Positions 25,851 through 34,639 of a stretch of DNA of 64,000 bases are shown in pieces. Positions within the stretch are counted from its first letter, which is position 1. The number at the start of each line of letters is the position of its first letter. Below the pieces are notes generated by a model. That model did not search any database and was not told the DNA's origin. It saw only the letters and a list, made by a program, of their open reading frames with translations. This DNA is from Parvibaculaceae bacterium Mf 1.05b.01. Its GTDB lineage: Bacteria; Pseudomonadota; Alphaproteobacteria; Parvibaculales; Parvibaculaceae. The translations under genes and the position numbers were made by a program. Location of the stretch: contig BAOK01000002.1 in the NCBI GenBank assembly GCA_000509225.1, positions 4,496 to 68,495 on the forward strand, given 5' to 3'.

Positions 25851-26978
25851 ATGACTGAAATTCGGCAGATTACAAAGGACGAGGCTTACAATGCCTGTGC
25901 GCCTGATGATTTTCCTGCGATGATGGACGTTGATCGGTACGGCAATCGGTCGAGTGCATTCGACAAAATCATCTCCGCCACCCATGACCATTTCTGGGAT
26001 CCGCTCGACACCAAATATATTGATTTCGCAGAGCCTTTCGACACAGAAACTCAGATGATCATGCCGGAAGAGATGATCCCTGAATTTCGACTCCCCTGTT
26101 TCCAGGCACTTTCTGAAAAAGACAAAGTACGGTTTGCCAACGAAACAGCACGGTGGAGCCTTTCAGCGATCCTTCATGGCGAACAAGGTGCCCTCAACCT
26201 ATCAGCCAGCCTGTGCCATATCCTTCTCGATCCAGGTGCGCAGGAATATGCCGCGAACCAGACACGCGAAGAAGCGCGCCATGTCACTGCCTTCGCCAAG
26301 TATGTGGAAACACGCTTCGGCAAGCCACTGCCAGTCGGCGACACATTAGGCGCCCTTCTCACTGACATTGTGAATGCGCCAGAGGTTTACAAAAAAATCG
26401 TGGGCATGCAGATGCTGGTCGAAGGCCTAGCCATGGGGGCGTTCGCAACGCTCTACACTGGCTCGAATGACCCGCTGCTTGTGAAACTCACGCAGCTCGT
26501 CATGACGGACGAAGCATTCCACCACAAATTCGGGAAGATCTGGGCGGACCGGACCATTCCTTCGCTGTCGGAAGAAGAGCAAAACATCATTGAAGACTGG
26601 GCTGCACATTGCTTCCAGACTCTGCTCTTCAATCTGGTGAACCCGGAACAGAAGAAGGTGATCTACCCGCAATTCGGTCTTGATTGGGAAACCGTGCAGG
26701 CAGAAATGCTCGAAGCGTTTACCGACGATGACCGGCGCGAACAGATGAAAGAGGGCACGAATATTTTCCGCGTGCTCATCAAAACTCTGCTCAAAGCAGG
26801 GATCATTACGGATCGTACCAAAGACTTCTACTCAACCTATGTCGACATGGATGAGCTGAAGAATGAGGGCGACCGGATGATTGGAGATGATATCGCTGAA
26901 GACGGCATCAAATATCTCAAGACCATCAACTTTTCGACCAATGAGGATGCTCTCTCCGGCCTTTCCGCTGCAGAGTAA
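25851..26978 (+). CDS. Ferritin-like di-iron protein, possible oxygenase
   Basis: In 375 residues the helices carry iron-ligand patterns: a Glu in ILHGEQGALN, EEARH, a Glu in MLVEGLAMGAF, and DEAFHH, as in ferritin-like di-iron oxygenases and AurF-type enzymes. The frame is open nine codons further up, but ATG 25851 follows a full GGAGGAA and is chosen. It is alone with its own terminator, so the substrate is unknown. The protein is much longer than a storage ferritin, which favours an enzyme. Confidence 0.75.
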   Translation: MTEIRQITKDEAYNACAPDDFPAMMDVDRYGNRSSAFDKIISATHDHFWDPLDTKYIDFAEPFDTETQMIMPEEMIPEFRLPCFQALSEKDKVRFANETARWSLSAILHGEQGALNLSASLCHILLDPGAQEYAANQTREEARHVTAFAKYVETRFGKPLPVGDTLGALLTDIVNAPEVYKKIVGMQMLVEGLAMGAFATLYTGSNDPLLVKLTQLVMTDEAFHHKFGKIWADRTIPSLSEEEQNIIEDWAAHCFQTLLFNLVNPEQKKVIYPQFGLDWETVQAEMLEAFTDDDRREQMKEGTNIFRVLIKTLLKAGIITDRTKDFYSTYVDMDELKNEGDRMIGDDIAEDGIKYLKTINFSTNEDALSGLSAAE

Positions 26979-27009
26979 ACTTCCCCCGCGAAACCTGGTT
27001 TCGCACCCC

Positions 27010-27046
27010 AAGGGCGGCTTTCCTCCAAGAGCCGCCCTTTCCTTTT
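27010..27046 (+). terminator. Rho-independent terminator after the di-iron protein gene
   Basis: AAGGGCGGCT (27010-27019) pairs with AGCCGCCCTT (27030-27039), followed by a T-rich tail. Confidence 0.85.
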
Positions 27047-27106
27047 GCCTATACTTCAATTCTGGAATTGCGCGCACTTTTCGGAAACATGCGCTGGTTA
27101 CTCGCT

Positions 27107-27155
27107 GCATTTTCGAACCACAAAAGTCCGTCAACTTTTGTTGAAAATGCTCTAG
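27107..27155. repeat. Dispersed intergenic palindromic element
   Basis: GCATTTTCGAACC, then AAAAGTC and CAACTTTT, closing with TTGAAAATGCTCTAG. It is the same type as 58251-58300, with few differences, and 58371-58421. It ends 11 bases before the start of the phosphotransferase gene, so it may influence its expression. Confidence 0.6.
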
Positions 27156-27165
27156 CATCGCAGTC

Positions 27166-28095
27166 ATGACTCTCGCCAATATTGAAGACCTCACCCACAC
27201 CTCACTACATGCTCAGGGAATAACACTCCCCCCACCACCGTGGCACGAAATCGGCGAGGGGCTTTGGGGGATCGTTTATGATCTTGGAGACGGATCGGTT
27301 CTGAAACTCGTGCGAAAGCGCGGCGGGCTCGGCACCCCCGCCGCTCTCATTCACCGAGAGGTAGCTGCTTTAAAAGCGCTCGGCGGGGGCCGGTGCGGTG
27401 GCTTTGAAATCCCAGAGCTGTTGGGCCACGGAGAGATTGACCTTCCGGCCAATCCCTTTGTTGCGCCACTCGAAGGCTGGCTGCGCCTATCCAGGCTAGA
27501 GGGCAGACGCCTGGGGGATGCAATTCCGCCAACACCAGATGGCAGGCAGAGATTGGGAGAGACACTGGGCGCCGCGTTGGCCGACTTTCACAATGACACC
27601 AAAGCGCTCAGTGATACGGTGGACCTGCCGCAAAAAGATCCAATCCTGCGCGCCGTTGGACAGCTGCGAGAAGCGCTTCCCAAACCAGAAGACAAAGCGC
27701 TGTGCGACAGCGTTAAAGAGCGCTGGATGTCCCTGTCTTCGTCTCCCGTGTTTTTGCATGGTGACGTCAATCTCAGCAATGTACTTGTGGGTGAAGATGG
27801 CAGGTTCGGCCTGCTTGATTTCGCTGAATGCGGCATGGGTGCACCCCATGCAGAATTTCGGCATTTTGAAGAACGGCCCGAGATTAGAGACGCGGTCTTT
27901 ATGGGCTATCAAGCTGCCAGTGGTGAACCAATTGATTTGGGTGTTTATTATCTCGCTGCCACGGTAAACGCGCTTGGCACTCTTTTTCACGGGGGCTCCG
28001 TACAACCAGGCGTGGCGGCCAATGATCCTCGCAAAGGCATGCGCCTCCGTGGCATGGTGCGACATTGTGCAAGCAAAGCGGGCCTTGAGGTTTAG
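27166..28095 (+). CDS. APH-type phosphotransferase / kinase-like protein
   Basis: The 309-residue protein has the aminoglycoside/choline kinase-like fold, with the catalytic loop HGDVNLSNVL and the metal-binding LLDFAECGMG. A true aminoglycoside-resistance role is unlikely; most such chromosomal genes have unknown small-molecule substrates. The ribosome-binding site is poor and a dispersed repeat sits just upstream. The mmcB-like gene follows 4 bases after the stop, so both may be co-transcribed. Confidence 0.8.
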   Translation: MTLANIEDLTHTSLHAQGITLPPPPWHEIGEGLWGIVYDLGDGSVLKLVRKRGGLGTPAALIHREVAALKALGGGRCGGFEIPELLGHGEIDLPANPFVAPLEGWLRLSRLEGRRLGDAIPPTPDGRQRLGETLGAALADFHNDTKALSDTVDLPQKDPILRAVGQLREALPKPEDKALCDSVKERWMSLSSSPVFLHGDVNLSNVLVGEDGRFGLLDFAECGMGAPHAEFRHFEERPEIRDAVFMGYQAASGEPIDLGVYYLAATVNALGTLFHGGSVQPGVAANDPRKGMRLRGMVRHCASKAGLEV

Positions 28096-28099
28096 CGGT

Positions 28100-28597
28100 A
28101 TGAGTGACGACGACGCCCTCTCTCATGCAACAAGCGATGGTCGTCAATCGCCTGTCGCTGCGGCGGTGCAGCGCGGCGTGTGCCGCATGCTCATTCACAT
28201 GGGGCATATGCCGATTACAGAACTTGGCCTCAAAAACGGTCGGCGGGTTGACGTCGCCTCTCTAGACAAAAAGGGCGACGTGATCATTGTCGAAATCAAA
28301 TCGTCGCTCGCGGACTTTCGGGTTGATCAGAAATGGCCCGAATATCTGGACTATTGCGATCGGTTTTTCTTTGCGGTCCCACCTGACTTCCCCTTAGACG
28401 TATTGCCGGATGATGCGCCTGTGGGCATCATTGTTGCAGACAAGTTTGGTGCGGAGGTTTTAAGAGAGCCAGACCGAGATGCGCTGTCGGCCGCACGACG
28501 AAAGGCCGTTACGGTCCTGTTTGCCCGAGCCGCAGCAGCCCGTGTTCACCAGGCCCTCGACCCAGGTGTCAGCGCGCTCCTAGTCAATGACGATTGA
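28100..28597 (+). CDS. mmcB: MmcB-family DNA repair protein
   Basis: The 165-residue protein has a restriction-endonuclease-like core, with G..NGRRVDV and IIVEIKSSLADFRVDQKWPEY giving the D...ExK catalytic pattern, then YCDRFFFAVPPDFP. In Caulobacter the family is linked to mitomycin C tolerance. ATG 28100 lies 4 bases after the phosphotransferase stop. It is convergent with the regA-like gene (4-base gap). Confidence 0.8.
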   Translation: MSDDDALSHATSDGRQSPVAAAVQRGVCRMLIHMGHMPITELGLKNGRRVDVASLDKKGDVIIVEIKSSLADFRVDQKWPEYLDYCDRFFFAVPPDFPLDVLPDDAPVGIIVADKFGAEVLREPDRDALSAARRKAVTVLFARAAAARVHQALDPGVSALLVNDD

Positions 28598-28601
28598 GCG
28601 T

Positions 28602-29165
28602 TTAGCGCGGTGCACGCTTTGCCAGAATGCGTTGCAGGGTCCGGCGGTGCATGTTCAGACGCCGCGCCGTCTCTGACACATTTCGATTACACAGTTCGTA
28701 GACCCGTTGAATATGTTCCCACCGCACCCGGTCTGCGGACATGGGGTTTTCTGGCGGGGGCGCTTTTTCTCCTGGCTGCGCCAAAAGTGCCGCTTCAACG
28801 TCATCAGCGTCTGCAGGTTTTGAGAGATAATCGACAGCCCCCAGTTTCACCGCCTCGACCGCGGTTGCGATATTGCCATAGCCTGTAAGCACGATGACCC
28901 GCGCATCTTCGCGAACTGTGTGGAGGGCTGACACGACTTCAAGTCCACTTCCATCATCCAGGCGCAAGTCAACAACAGCATATGTCGGTTTGACTTCCTG
29001 GGCCAACCGGACGCCTTCTTTAACTGTGCCCGCCTGGGAAACAGTGAAGCCTCGATTTTCCATGGCCCGGGCCAACCGCCCGAGGAATGGCGCATCGTCA
29101 TCTACCAGCAGGAGGGTGCGTTCCTCGTTTGCCGGTTCATGTGCATCGTTTGCTTCGTCTGTCAT
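28602..29165 (-). CDS. regA: Redox response regulator of the RegA/PrrA/ActR family
   Basis: The 187-residue protein has a receiver domain (17-130) with acidic pocket D22-D24, phosphoacceptor D66 in VVDLRLDDG, TGYGNI and the lysine in LSKPAD. After a proline-rich linker it has a Fis-type helix-turn-helix (about 145-187: HIQRVYELCNRNVSETARRL). The single-receiver plus Fis-HTH layout without an AAA domain is distinctive for RegA. It lies downstream of the RegB-like kinase on the same strand, 77 bases apart. AGGAG precedes the ATG. Confidence 0.92.
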   Translation of the reverse strand: MTDEANDAHEPANEERTLLLVDDDAPFLGRLARAMENRGFTVSQAGTVKEGVRLAQEVKPTYAVVDLRLDDGSGLEVVSALHTVREDARVIVLTGYGNIATAVEAVKLGAVDYLSKPADADDVEAALLAQPGEKAPPPENPMSADRVRWEHIQRVYELCNRNVSETARRLNMHRRTLQRILAKRAPR

Positions 29166-29242
29166 GGTGCTCCTGCCGACCGCGAGGAAAGGCAGCGAGA
29201 ATACGCCACCGATAGTGTCTGAATTTTACGCTGTTACGCCCG

Positions 29243-30601
29243 TCACGCCAACTCATGATCGCTGATTTGGTCCTGCGCTCCGCCTATAGGGGGCGCTTCT
29301 ATCGCGTCTCTGGGCCATTCCACAATAACCACAGCGCCAGTGCGACCATCTGTCCGATTTCCGAACAAGACCGACGCACCACTTCTTTCCAACAGCGTTT
29401 TCCCAATGAAGAAGCCAAGCCCCATACCCTCGTGAGACCCATCCCTGACGGCTCTCGGGGTTCCGCGTGGACGGGTGGTAACATAGGGCTCCCCCAACCT
29501 ATCCACCATATCCATAGGGAATCCAGGGCCATCATCGGTGATCGAAATACGGACCATCTCTTTGTCGAATTCGCCAGTCAGGGTCACGGTACGGCGCGCG
29601 TAATCTGATGCGTTTTCGACAAAGTTGCCCAACCCATAAAGGATCTCGGGCCGGCGAACCAGCGACGGTGCCGGTTTCTCCCCATTGGTCGCCAGATCGA
29701 AAGACACATCCATATCCCGATGGGGTGCCACAATTTCGCTTAGAAGGGCGTCGATCTCTATGCGTGCATAGAGGGCGTCGCGTGCGTCTGGCCTGTGTGT
29801 AAGGCGCGAGAGAATTTCCTTGCACCTCTCTGCCTGCGAGCGAAGCAGATTGAGATCCTCGTCCAACTGATCTCCGGTTGGCTTATCGCGTTGAAGCTCT
29901 CTTGCAACCAGGGCAATTGTTCCAAGGGGCGTCCCCAGTTCATGGGCAGCGGCAGCTGCCAGCCCATCAAGCGCTGACAGTCTCTGCTCCCTTGCCAGAA
30001 CCAGCTCTGTGGCTTCTAGAGCGTTTGACATGCGGCGCGCTTCGTCCGCGATGCGATAGGCATAAACGGCGACGAAGCCTAAGCCCAACAAGAGACCTGC
30101 CCAAATACCTGCCTGGTAGGTCCAAGGCAATACGAGGGGGGCATCCGGCGTCCAGGGCAAGGGCAGATGATAGATGGACAGTGCCGTCACACACATGAAG
30201 GCCAGAGACAAAAGAAGACCCGTTGATCTGGGCGACAGGGTCGTCGCCGAAATCGTCACCGGCACCATGAAAAGCAATGAAAAGGGATTGCCAAGCCCAC
30301 CTGTTAGGTAAAGCAAGGCTGCTAATTGAAGCAGATCGTAGGCGAGATAAGCAGCAGCCTGATTGTCGGGCAGGCGGATGGGTGTTCTATATCTGAGGGC
30401 CAGGAACACATTGAGCCAGGCAGATGCAGCTATGGCCGCCAGACAAAACCCGAGCGGCAGCGGAAACTTGAGACCGAAATAAACGAAGAGAACGGCGCCC
30501 AATTGACCTGCAACCGCCAACCATCGCAGCAGCATGATGGTCTGAAGGCGGATGCCCGCCTGATCGGAAATAAAGGAAGAACGCCTGTTTGGTTGGGCCA
30601 T
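29243..30601 (-). CDS. regB: Redox sensor histidine kinase of the RegB/PrrB/ActS family
   Basis: In the 452-residue kinase six membrane helices occupy about residues 20-190. The quinone-binding signature GGLGNPF is at 101-107, the H-box HELGTPLG has phospho-acceptor H220, and the redox-active cysteine corresponds to C260 (ERCKEIL). The catalytic ATPase domain at the C-terminus has DDGPGFP and GMGLGFFIG. All sensory residues known from Rhodobacter RegB are present. The family controls respiration, carbon and nitrogen metabolism in response to the redox state of the quinone pool. Confidence 0.93.
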   Translation of the reverse strand: MAQPNRRSSFISDQAGIRLQTIMLLRWLAVAGQLGAVLFVYFGLKFPLPLGFCLAAIAASAWLNVFLALRYRTPIRLPDNQAAAYLAYDLLQLAALLYLTGGLGNPFSLLFMVPVTISATTLSPRSTGLLLSLAFMCVTALSIYHLPLPWTPDAPLVLPWTYQAGIWAGLLLGLGFVAVYAYRIADEARRMSNALEATELVLAREQRLSALDGLAAAAAHELGTPLGTIALVARELQRDKPTGDQLDEDLNLLRSQAERCKEILSRLTHRPDARDALYARIEIDALLSEIVAPHRDMDVSFDLATNGEKPAPSLVRRPEILYGLGNFVENASDYARRTVTLTGEFDKEMVRISITDDGPGFPMDMVDRLGEPYVTTRPRGTPRAVRDGSHEGMGLGFFIGKTLLERSGASVLFGNRTDGRTGAVVIVEWPRDAIEAPPIGGAQDQISDHELA

Positions 30602-30646
30602 GGCTGTCTCATCTAGGGATTTATTGCACCCCTTGGAAATAGCCGA

Positions 30647-31705
30647 TCAGGCGTTGGACGGCCAGCCTGCTTTATCATTTGCTTTTAGGACCCGGCTTTC
30701 TCCGATCTTCATGACCCATACAGACTCATCGGCCAGGCCTGCCGCTTTCCCTGCTGCGACAAAGCGTTCTGGGGGTTCGAAAGGCGGTTCCTGGGTGAGG
30801 ACAACTGTTCCCCAATGCATGCCAACCAGCGTATTGGCTTTCAGGTCCTGCCCCATCTGCACCGCTTCTTCTGGTGTGGCGTGGGACGCCTTCATCATTT
30901 CCCGCGGTGCATAGGCGCCAATCCCCAACAATGCTGTATCGAACGGACCATAGCGTTCTCCGGTCTCCTTAAAGACAGGCCCGTAACCTGAGTCACCGCC
31001 AAAAAAGAGGTGGTGATCTGGCCCCTGGAAAGCGAACCCTGCCCAAAGAGAGGTGTTGTGATCAAACCCAACGCGCCGAGACCAGTGCACCACCGGCAGA
31101 GCGGTAACTTTTAGGTCGTTCACCACCAGATCGTCATACCAGTCCATCTCCACCACGTGGGTGAATCCTCGTTTCCTAAAAAAGTCTCCTAGATTGAGGG
31201 GTACCAAAACGGTCGTTCGGTTCTTGTCTGGTAGTTGCGACAGGGCCCGCTCATCCAAATGGTCATAGTGATTGTGTGAGACGACCAGGACATCAATCGG
31301 GGGCAAATCGCGGATCGCTATCCCGCTCTTTACATACCGTCTTGGTCCAAACCCTGCCGGGCCTGCATAGGTGGTGAGATAGGGGTCGGTCAAAATGACC
31401 TTGCCAGCGATGCGGCAGAGGAAGGACGCATGTCCCAACCAGGTGATAAAATCGCCGGGCTGATCCAGAAATTTTTGCAGCTCGCTGTTCGCCTGATCGC
31501 GTGGCAGAACATGGGAGGTCGGCACTTCGATCTTGTTGAAGCTGCGCCCAAACATCTCCGCGAAATAGGGAAGCGCGACCCGCAAGGGAACCGATTTCTT
31601 TGGGCTGCCCTTTGGATTACGGAACTTGCCATCTGGCAGGTGGTGCCATGGCCGGTCCCCAGAAGGAGAGGTCTTACTTTTTCGGTCAGTCTTCGTCTTG
31701 GTCAT
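30647..31705 (-). CDS. Metallo-beta-lactamase-fold hydrolase (UlaG/NAPE-PLD-like)
   Basis: About 352 residues. The zinc motif is SHNHYDHLD, preceded by GHASFLCRIAGKVILTDPYL, with downstream metal ligands in the FFGGDSGYGPVF and MHWGTVVL segments. This is the pattern of membrane-lipid N-acylphosphatidylethanolamine phospholipase D-like hydrolases. The frame is open to a TTG at 31750; ATG 31705 is preferred although neither has a good ribosome-binding site. Substrate unknown. Confidence 0.82.
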   Translation of the reverse strand: MTKTKTDRKSKTSPSGDRPWHHLPDGKFRNPKGSPKKSVPLRVALPYFAEMFGRSFNKIEVPTSHVLPRDQANSELQKFLDQPGDFITWLGHASFLCRIAGKVILTDPYLTTYAGPAGFGPRRYVKSGIAIRDLPPIDVLVVSHNHYDHLDERALSQLPDKNRTTVLVPLNLGDFFRKRGFTHVVEMDWYDDLVVNDLKVTALPVVHWSRRVGFDHNTSLWAGFAFQGPDHHLFFGGDSGYGPVFKETGERYGPFDTALLGIGAYAPREMMKASHATPEEAVQMGQDLKANTLVGMHWGTVVLTQEPPFEPPERFVAAGKAAGLADESVWVMKIGESRVLKANDKAGWPSNA

Positions 31706-31785
31706 GGAGAAGAAGATAGGGCGCGCGCACCGGCTATAAAAGGGCAGCAACGCGGTAATATCAGATCAGTGCAATATTGCTCAGC

Positions 31786-32403
31786 CTAGTAGGCGCCTGC
31801 TTCGCGCAACATATTAGCGATCACCCGATCACGGCGCTGCTCGGCAATGCCGAGGGCGGTCCGCCCAGTCAGATCTGTCGCCTCATAATCTGCATCCCAA
31901 TCCAGGAGCAGACGGACCATGTCTGCCTGGCCTGCCCGCGCCGCAATGATGATGGCAGGCTCACGGTCGGCACCCAGGCGGTCAGGGTCGGCCCCTTTTT
32001 CCAAGAGCGCCGCACTCAAATGCACCATTTTTGTTCCCGCAAGAAGCGTCAGCAGCGTGTCACCCGCTTTATCTTTCGATTTGATGCGAGCGCCATTTTC
32101 AAGCAGAAATTTAAAGGCGTCTTCCTGACCAAACTGCAGGGCGACAAAGAGCGCCGGTGATCCCAGCTTGTCTCGTGAATCGAGAGACTCGCCGCGCACC
32201 AAGGCTGCCTTCAATGCGTCAATGTCTCCATCACGCACACTTTCAATGAAAGGGGTGTCTGGTGTGACCACGCTGGGCTGCTGGATACCGCTGGAAGACG
32301 CACTTTTCGACGCTGCGAAAACCAACAGGGTCGCAAGGAAGGCAGAAACTAAGATCTGTCTAAATGTGAGATAAACCCCACCACACTCATGTCTCACGGT
32401 CAT
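31786..32403 (-). CDS. Exported ankyrin-repeat protein
   Basis: Of 205 residues, 12-33 form a hydrophobic signal (FRQILVSAFLATLLVFAAS), so it is probably periplasmic. Ankyrin repeats fill about 50-200, with the A-L-x-x-L/LL-x-x-GA pattern clear in FLLENGARIKSKDKAGDT, LLEKGADPDRLGADRE and LLLDWDADYEATDLTGRTAL. It should be a protein-binding scaffold. The upstream region in the same frame is an open 12-base repeat array without a start codon. Confidence 0.82.
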   Translation of the reverse strand: MTVRHECGGVYLTFRQILVSAFLATLLVFAASKSASSSGIQQPSVVTPDTPFIESVRDGDIDALKAALVRGESLDSRDKLGSPALFVALQFGQEDAFKFLLENGARIKSKDKAGDTLLTLLAGTKMVHLSAALLEKGADPDRLGADREPAIIIAARAGQADMVRLLLDWDADYEATDLTGRTALGIAEQRRDRVIANMLREAGAY

Positions 32404-32415
32404 CTTTTCTTCTTT

Positions 32416-32499
32416 GCCAAATTCAGGGCCAAGTTCAGGGCCAAATTCAGGGCCAAATTCAGGGCCAAATTCAGGGCCAAATTCAGGGCCAAATTCAGG
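32416..32499. repeat. Seven-copy 12-base tandem repeat (GCCAAATTCAGG)
   Basis: Seven perfect or near-perfect copies follow each other; the second carries one A to G change. It lies 13 bases upstream of the ankyrin gene's ATG. The minus strand reads Pro-Glu-Phe-Gly and the plus strand Ala-Lys-Phe-Arg, both in open frames. The minus-strand frame is continuous with the ankyrin gene but contains no ATG, GTG or TTG up to its stop at 32554-32556. Confidence 0.92.
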
Positions 32500-32680
32500 G
32501 ATTGTGTCCTGCGACGAGAATCCACATTGCCGTGTTTTGCTCGAATAGGCTACCTATGCCCGGATCGTACTTGTAGGTTGTTTCTGGTCCAAGGCAAACT
32601 TGCATTTCGCCCAAATCCGGGACGATGAAGGTGCCAATACCCGCCTGAATACAACATGAACGCACATATTTGGAGCTCCC

Positions 32681-33292
32681 ATGTCGCGATTAACCGTCTT
32701 TCTTGTCGCCATTGCAGGCCTTGCCCTTGCGACAGCCGGAATCATCTACGTGACGATGCCCTCAGACCAGGGCGATTATCCGGAACGCTCCAGCGGTGCG
32801 GCTCTCATTGGAGGTCCTTTTGAACTCGTGCAGCATGATGGCAGCACGGTTACGAATGAAACGTTCAAGGGCGAACTGATGCTGATCTATTTTGGCTTCA
32901 CCTTTTGCCCCGATGTCTGCCCGACTGAGCTTCAAATCATGAGCAATGCGCTGGATCTTGTTGGAGACAATGCGGACCAGGTCCGACCCATCCTGATTTC
33001 CATTGACCCTGAACGGGACACTGTCGAGGCGATGGCCCAATATGTGAGCCATTTCCATCCGCGGATGACCGGGCTCACAGGCACAGTTGAGCAGATTGCC
33101 GCCGCCGCCCGAGCGTACCGGGTGTATTATGAGCGCGTGGAAGACCCAGGCTCCAATGCTGCCTATACAATGGATCATTCTTCCATCGTGTATCTCATGG
33201 ACAAAGAGGGCCAGTTCATCACCCATTTCGGCCCCGGGACGAAGCCTGAAAAGATGGCAGACTCTATTCGCAGCGCCCTGAGCAACAGTTAG
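32681..33292 (+). CDS. senC: SCO1/SenC-family copper chaperone
   Basis: The 203-residue protein has an N-terminal membrane anchor (4-24) and a thioredoxin-like domain. The copper ligands are C76 and C80 (FCPDVCPTE) and H166 (MDHSSIVYL). The family delivers copper to the CuA site of cytochrome c oxidase. In Rhodobacter senC sits between regB and regA; here it lies about 2 kb away on the opposite strand. GGAG precedes the ATG. Confidence 0.92.
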   Translation: MSRLTVFLVAIAGLALATAGIIYVTMPSDQGDYPERSSGAALIGGPFELVQHDGSTVTNETFKGELMLIYFGFTFCPDVCPTELQIMSNALDLVGDNADQVRPILISIDPERDTVEAMAQYVSHFHPRMTGLTGTVEQIAAAARAYRVYYERVEDPGSNAAYTMDHSSIVYLMDKEGQFITHFGPGTKPEKMADSIRSALSNS

Positions 33293-33304
33293 AAATGAAC
33301 TTCG

Positions 33305-33730
33305 TCACTCCGTTGCAAATATCTGAGAGTCGTCCTTGAAGGCCTTGAACTCAAGTGCGTTTCCCGACGGATCGTAAAAGAACATTGTTGCCTGCTCGCC
33401 CGGCAATCCCTTGAACCGTACATGCGGCTCAATCACAAAGGTCACGCCTGCGCTCTGTAATCTGTCTGCAAGCTGCTCCCAATCTGGCCAGCTTAGGATC
33501 AAACCAAAGTGCGGCACAGGAACATCATCACCATCGACCGCATTGCTCATTGCCTGATCGGTTTTTGCCTCATCCAGGTGCGCAACAATTTGATGTCCAT
33601 GTAAATCAAAATCTATCCAATGCGTATCGCTCCGCCCGACACCACACCCAAGGATGCCTTCATAGAAGGACCGCGCTGCGGTCAAGTCGTTTACAGAAAA
33701 TGCGAGATGAAACCTTGGTATGCTTGACAT
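33305..33730 (-). CDS. VOC-family (glyoxalase/bleomycin-resistance fold) protein
   Basis: The 141-residue protein has the paired beta-alpha-beta pattern with [10 protein letters not shown] at the start and [18 protein letters not shown] at the end; the E in LEFK and the N-terminal H are normal metal ligands. Substrate unknown. It is convergent with the SCO gene (12-base gap). Confidence 0.83.
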   Translation of the reverse strand: MSSIPRFHLAFSVNDLTAARSFYEGILGCGVGRSDTHWIDFDLHGHQIVAHLDEAKTDQAMSNAVDGDDVPVPHFGLILSWPDWEQLADRLQSAGVTFVIEPHVRFKGLPGEQATMFFYDPSGNALEFKAFKDDSQIFATE

Positions 33731-33808
33731 GGACGCAGCTTACCCGCTTTCTGGTGCACATTGTAGGCTGAACACGCATCGTGTGATTCGTTAGAGTACA
33801 GTGCCCCC

Positions 33809-34561
33809 ATGAAAAAAATGTCCCGTGCCTTGCACATGGATACATTGTCGCTTCGCGGCGAGCAGGTTCCGTTGGTCGTGCGACACAATCCGCGCGCGCG
33901 ACGGTTTATCGTTCGCGTCGACATGACCACTGGTGCCGTCCACGTCACCACACCCAACAAGCGCAACGTCAAGGCCGCGATCTCCTTTGCCCATAGTCAT
34001 GCCGACTGGCTTATTGAACAACGACAACACGTCGCGCTCGCAGAACCCTTCTGTGACGGGGCATTCGTGCCCGTTCGGGGTACACCGCATCTTGTCCGTC
34101 ATGTGGAAAGTCAACGCCGCGCGGTCGCGTGCATAGCAGAAGGTGAAAGCGGAATATCTGAGCTCAATGTTGGCGGCGATATTTCTTTCTTGCCACGCCG
34201 CGTCACTGATTGGCTAAAACAACAAGCCAAGACTGACCTCAACCGAAGCGTTCTTACACACGCCTCTGAGCTCAACGTCCGCCCTAGTCGTATTACGGTT
34301 AGAGACCAGTCCAGTCGCTGGGGGTCCTGTTCGTCGACCCGTGCACTCTCCTTTTCCTGGCGCCTCATATTCGCGCCAACAGACGTTCTTGACTATGTCG
34401 CCGCACACGAAGTCGCTCATCTGGTTCACATGAACCATGGTCCTCAGTTTTGGCGCACAGTAGAGCGGCTGGTTCCAGCCTATTCTCAAGCGGTACGCTG
34501 GCTGGAAACAGAAGGTCCAGCCCTCCACAAATATGGCGTCGCACCGCTTTCTATGGACTAA
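33809..34561 (+). CDS. YgjP-like zinc metallopeptidase (DUF45/M48-type)
   Basis: The 250-residue protein has the zinc motif HEVAH at 200-204 (H200, E201, H204) with the third histidine likely H210 in MNHGPQFW, and the family hallmark SSRWGSCSS at 169-176. It belongs to the YgjP/WLM-like soluble peptidases of unknown physiological substrate. It stands alone with a divergent VOC gene upstream and a membrane PPC-protein gene downstream. Confidence 0.88.
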   Translation: MKKMSRALHMDTLSLRGEQVPLVVRHNPRARRFIVRVDMTTGAVHVTTPNKRNVKAAISFAHSHADWLIEQRQHVALAEPFCDGAFVPVRGTPHLVRHVESQRRAVACIAEGESGISELNVGGDISFLPRRVTDWLKQQAKTDLNRSVLTHASELNVRPSRITVRDQSSRWGSCSSTRALSFSWRLIFAPTDVLDYVAAHEVAHLVHMNHGPQFWRTVERLVPAYSQAVRWLETEGPALHKYGVAPLSMD

Positions 34562-34639
34562 GATCCTCCATGCGCCTTTGTCTCGCCATTTTTGGCGGTC
34601 AGCAATAGGGTGGGTACAGACGAAAACTGGGAGAGTGTG

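Noticed and set aside
27166-28095. Aminoglycoside resistance gene
   Set aside because: The fold is shared with many kinases; context and chromosomal setting do not support a resistance role.
32416-32499. CRISPR-like array
   Set aside because: The repeat is 12 bases, contiguous and without spacers; no Cas gene is present in the window.
32389-32628. Plus-strand reading of the 12-base repeat as a 79-residue protein with Ala-Lys-Phe-Arg repeats
   Set aside because: The start overlaps the ankyrin gene start, no ribosome-binding site is visible, and both strands are open only because the repeat lacks stops.
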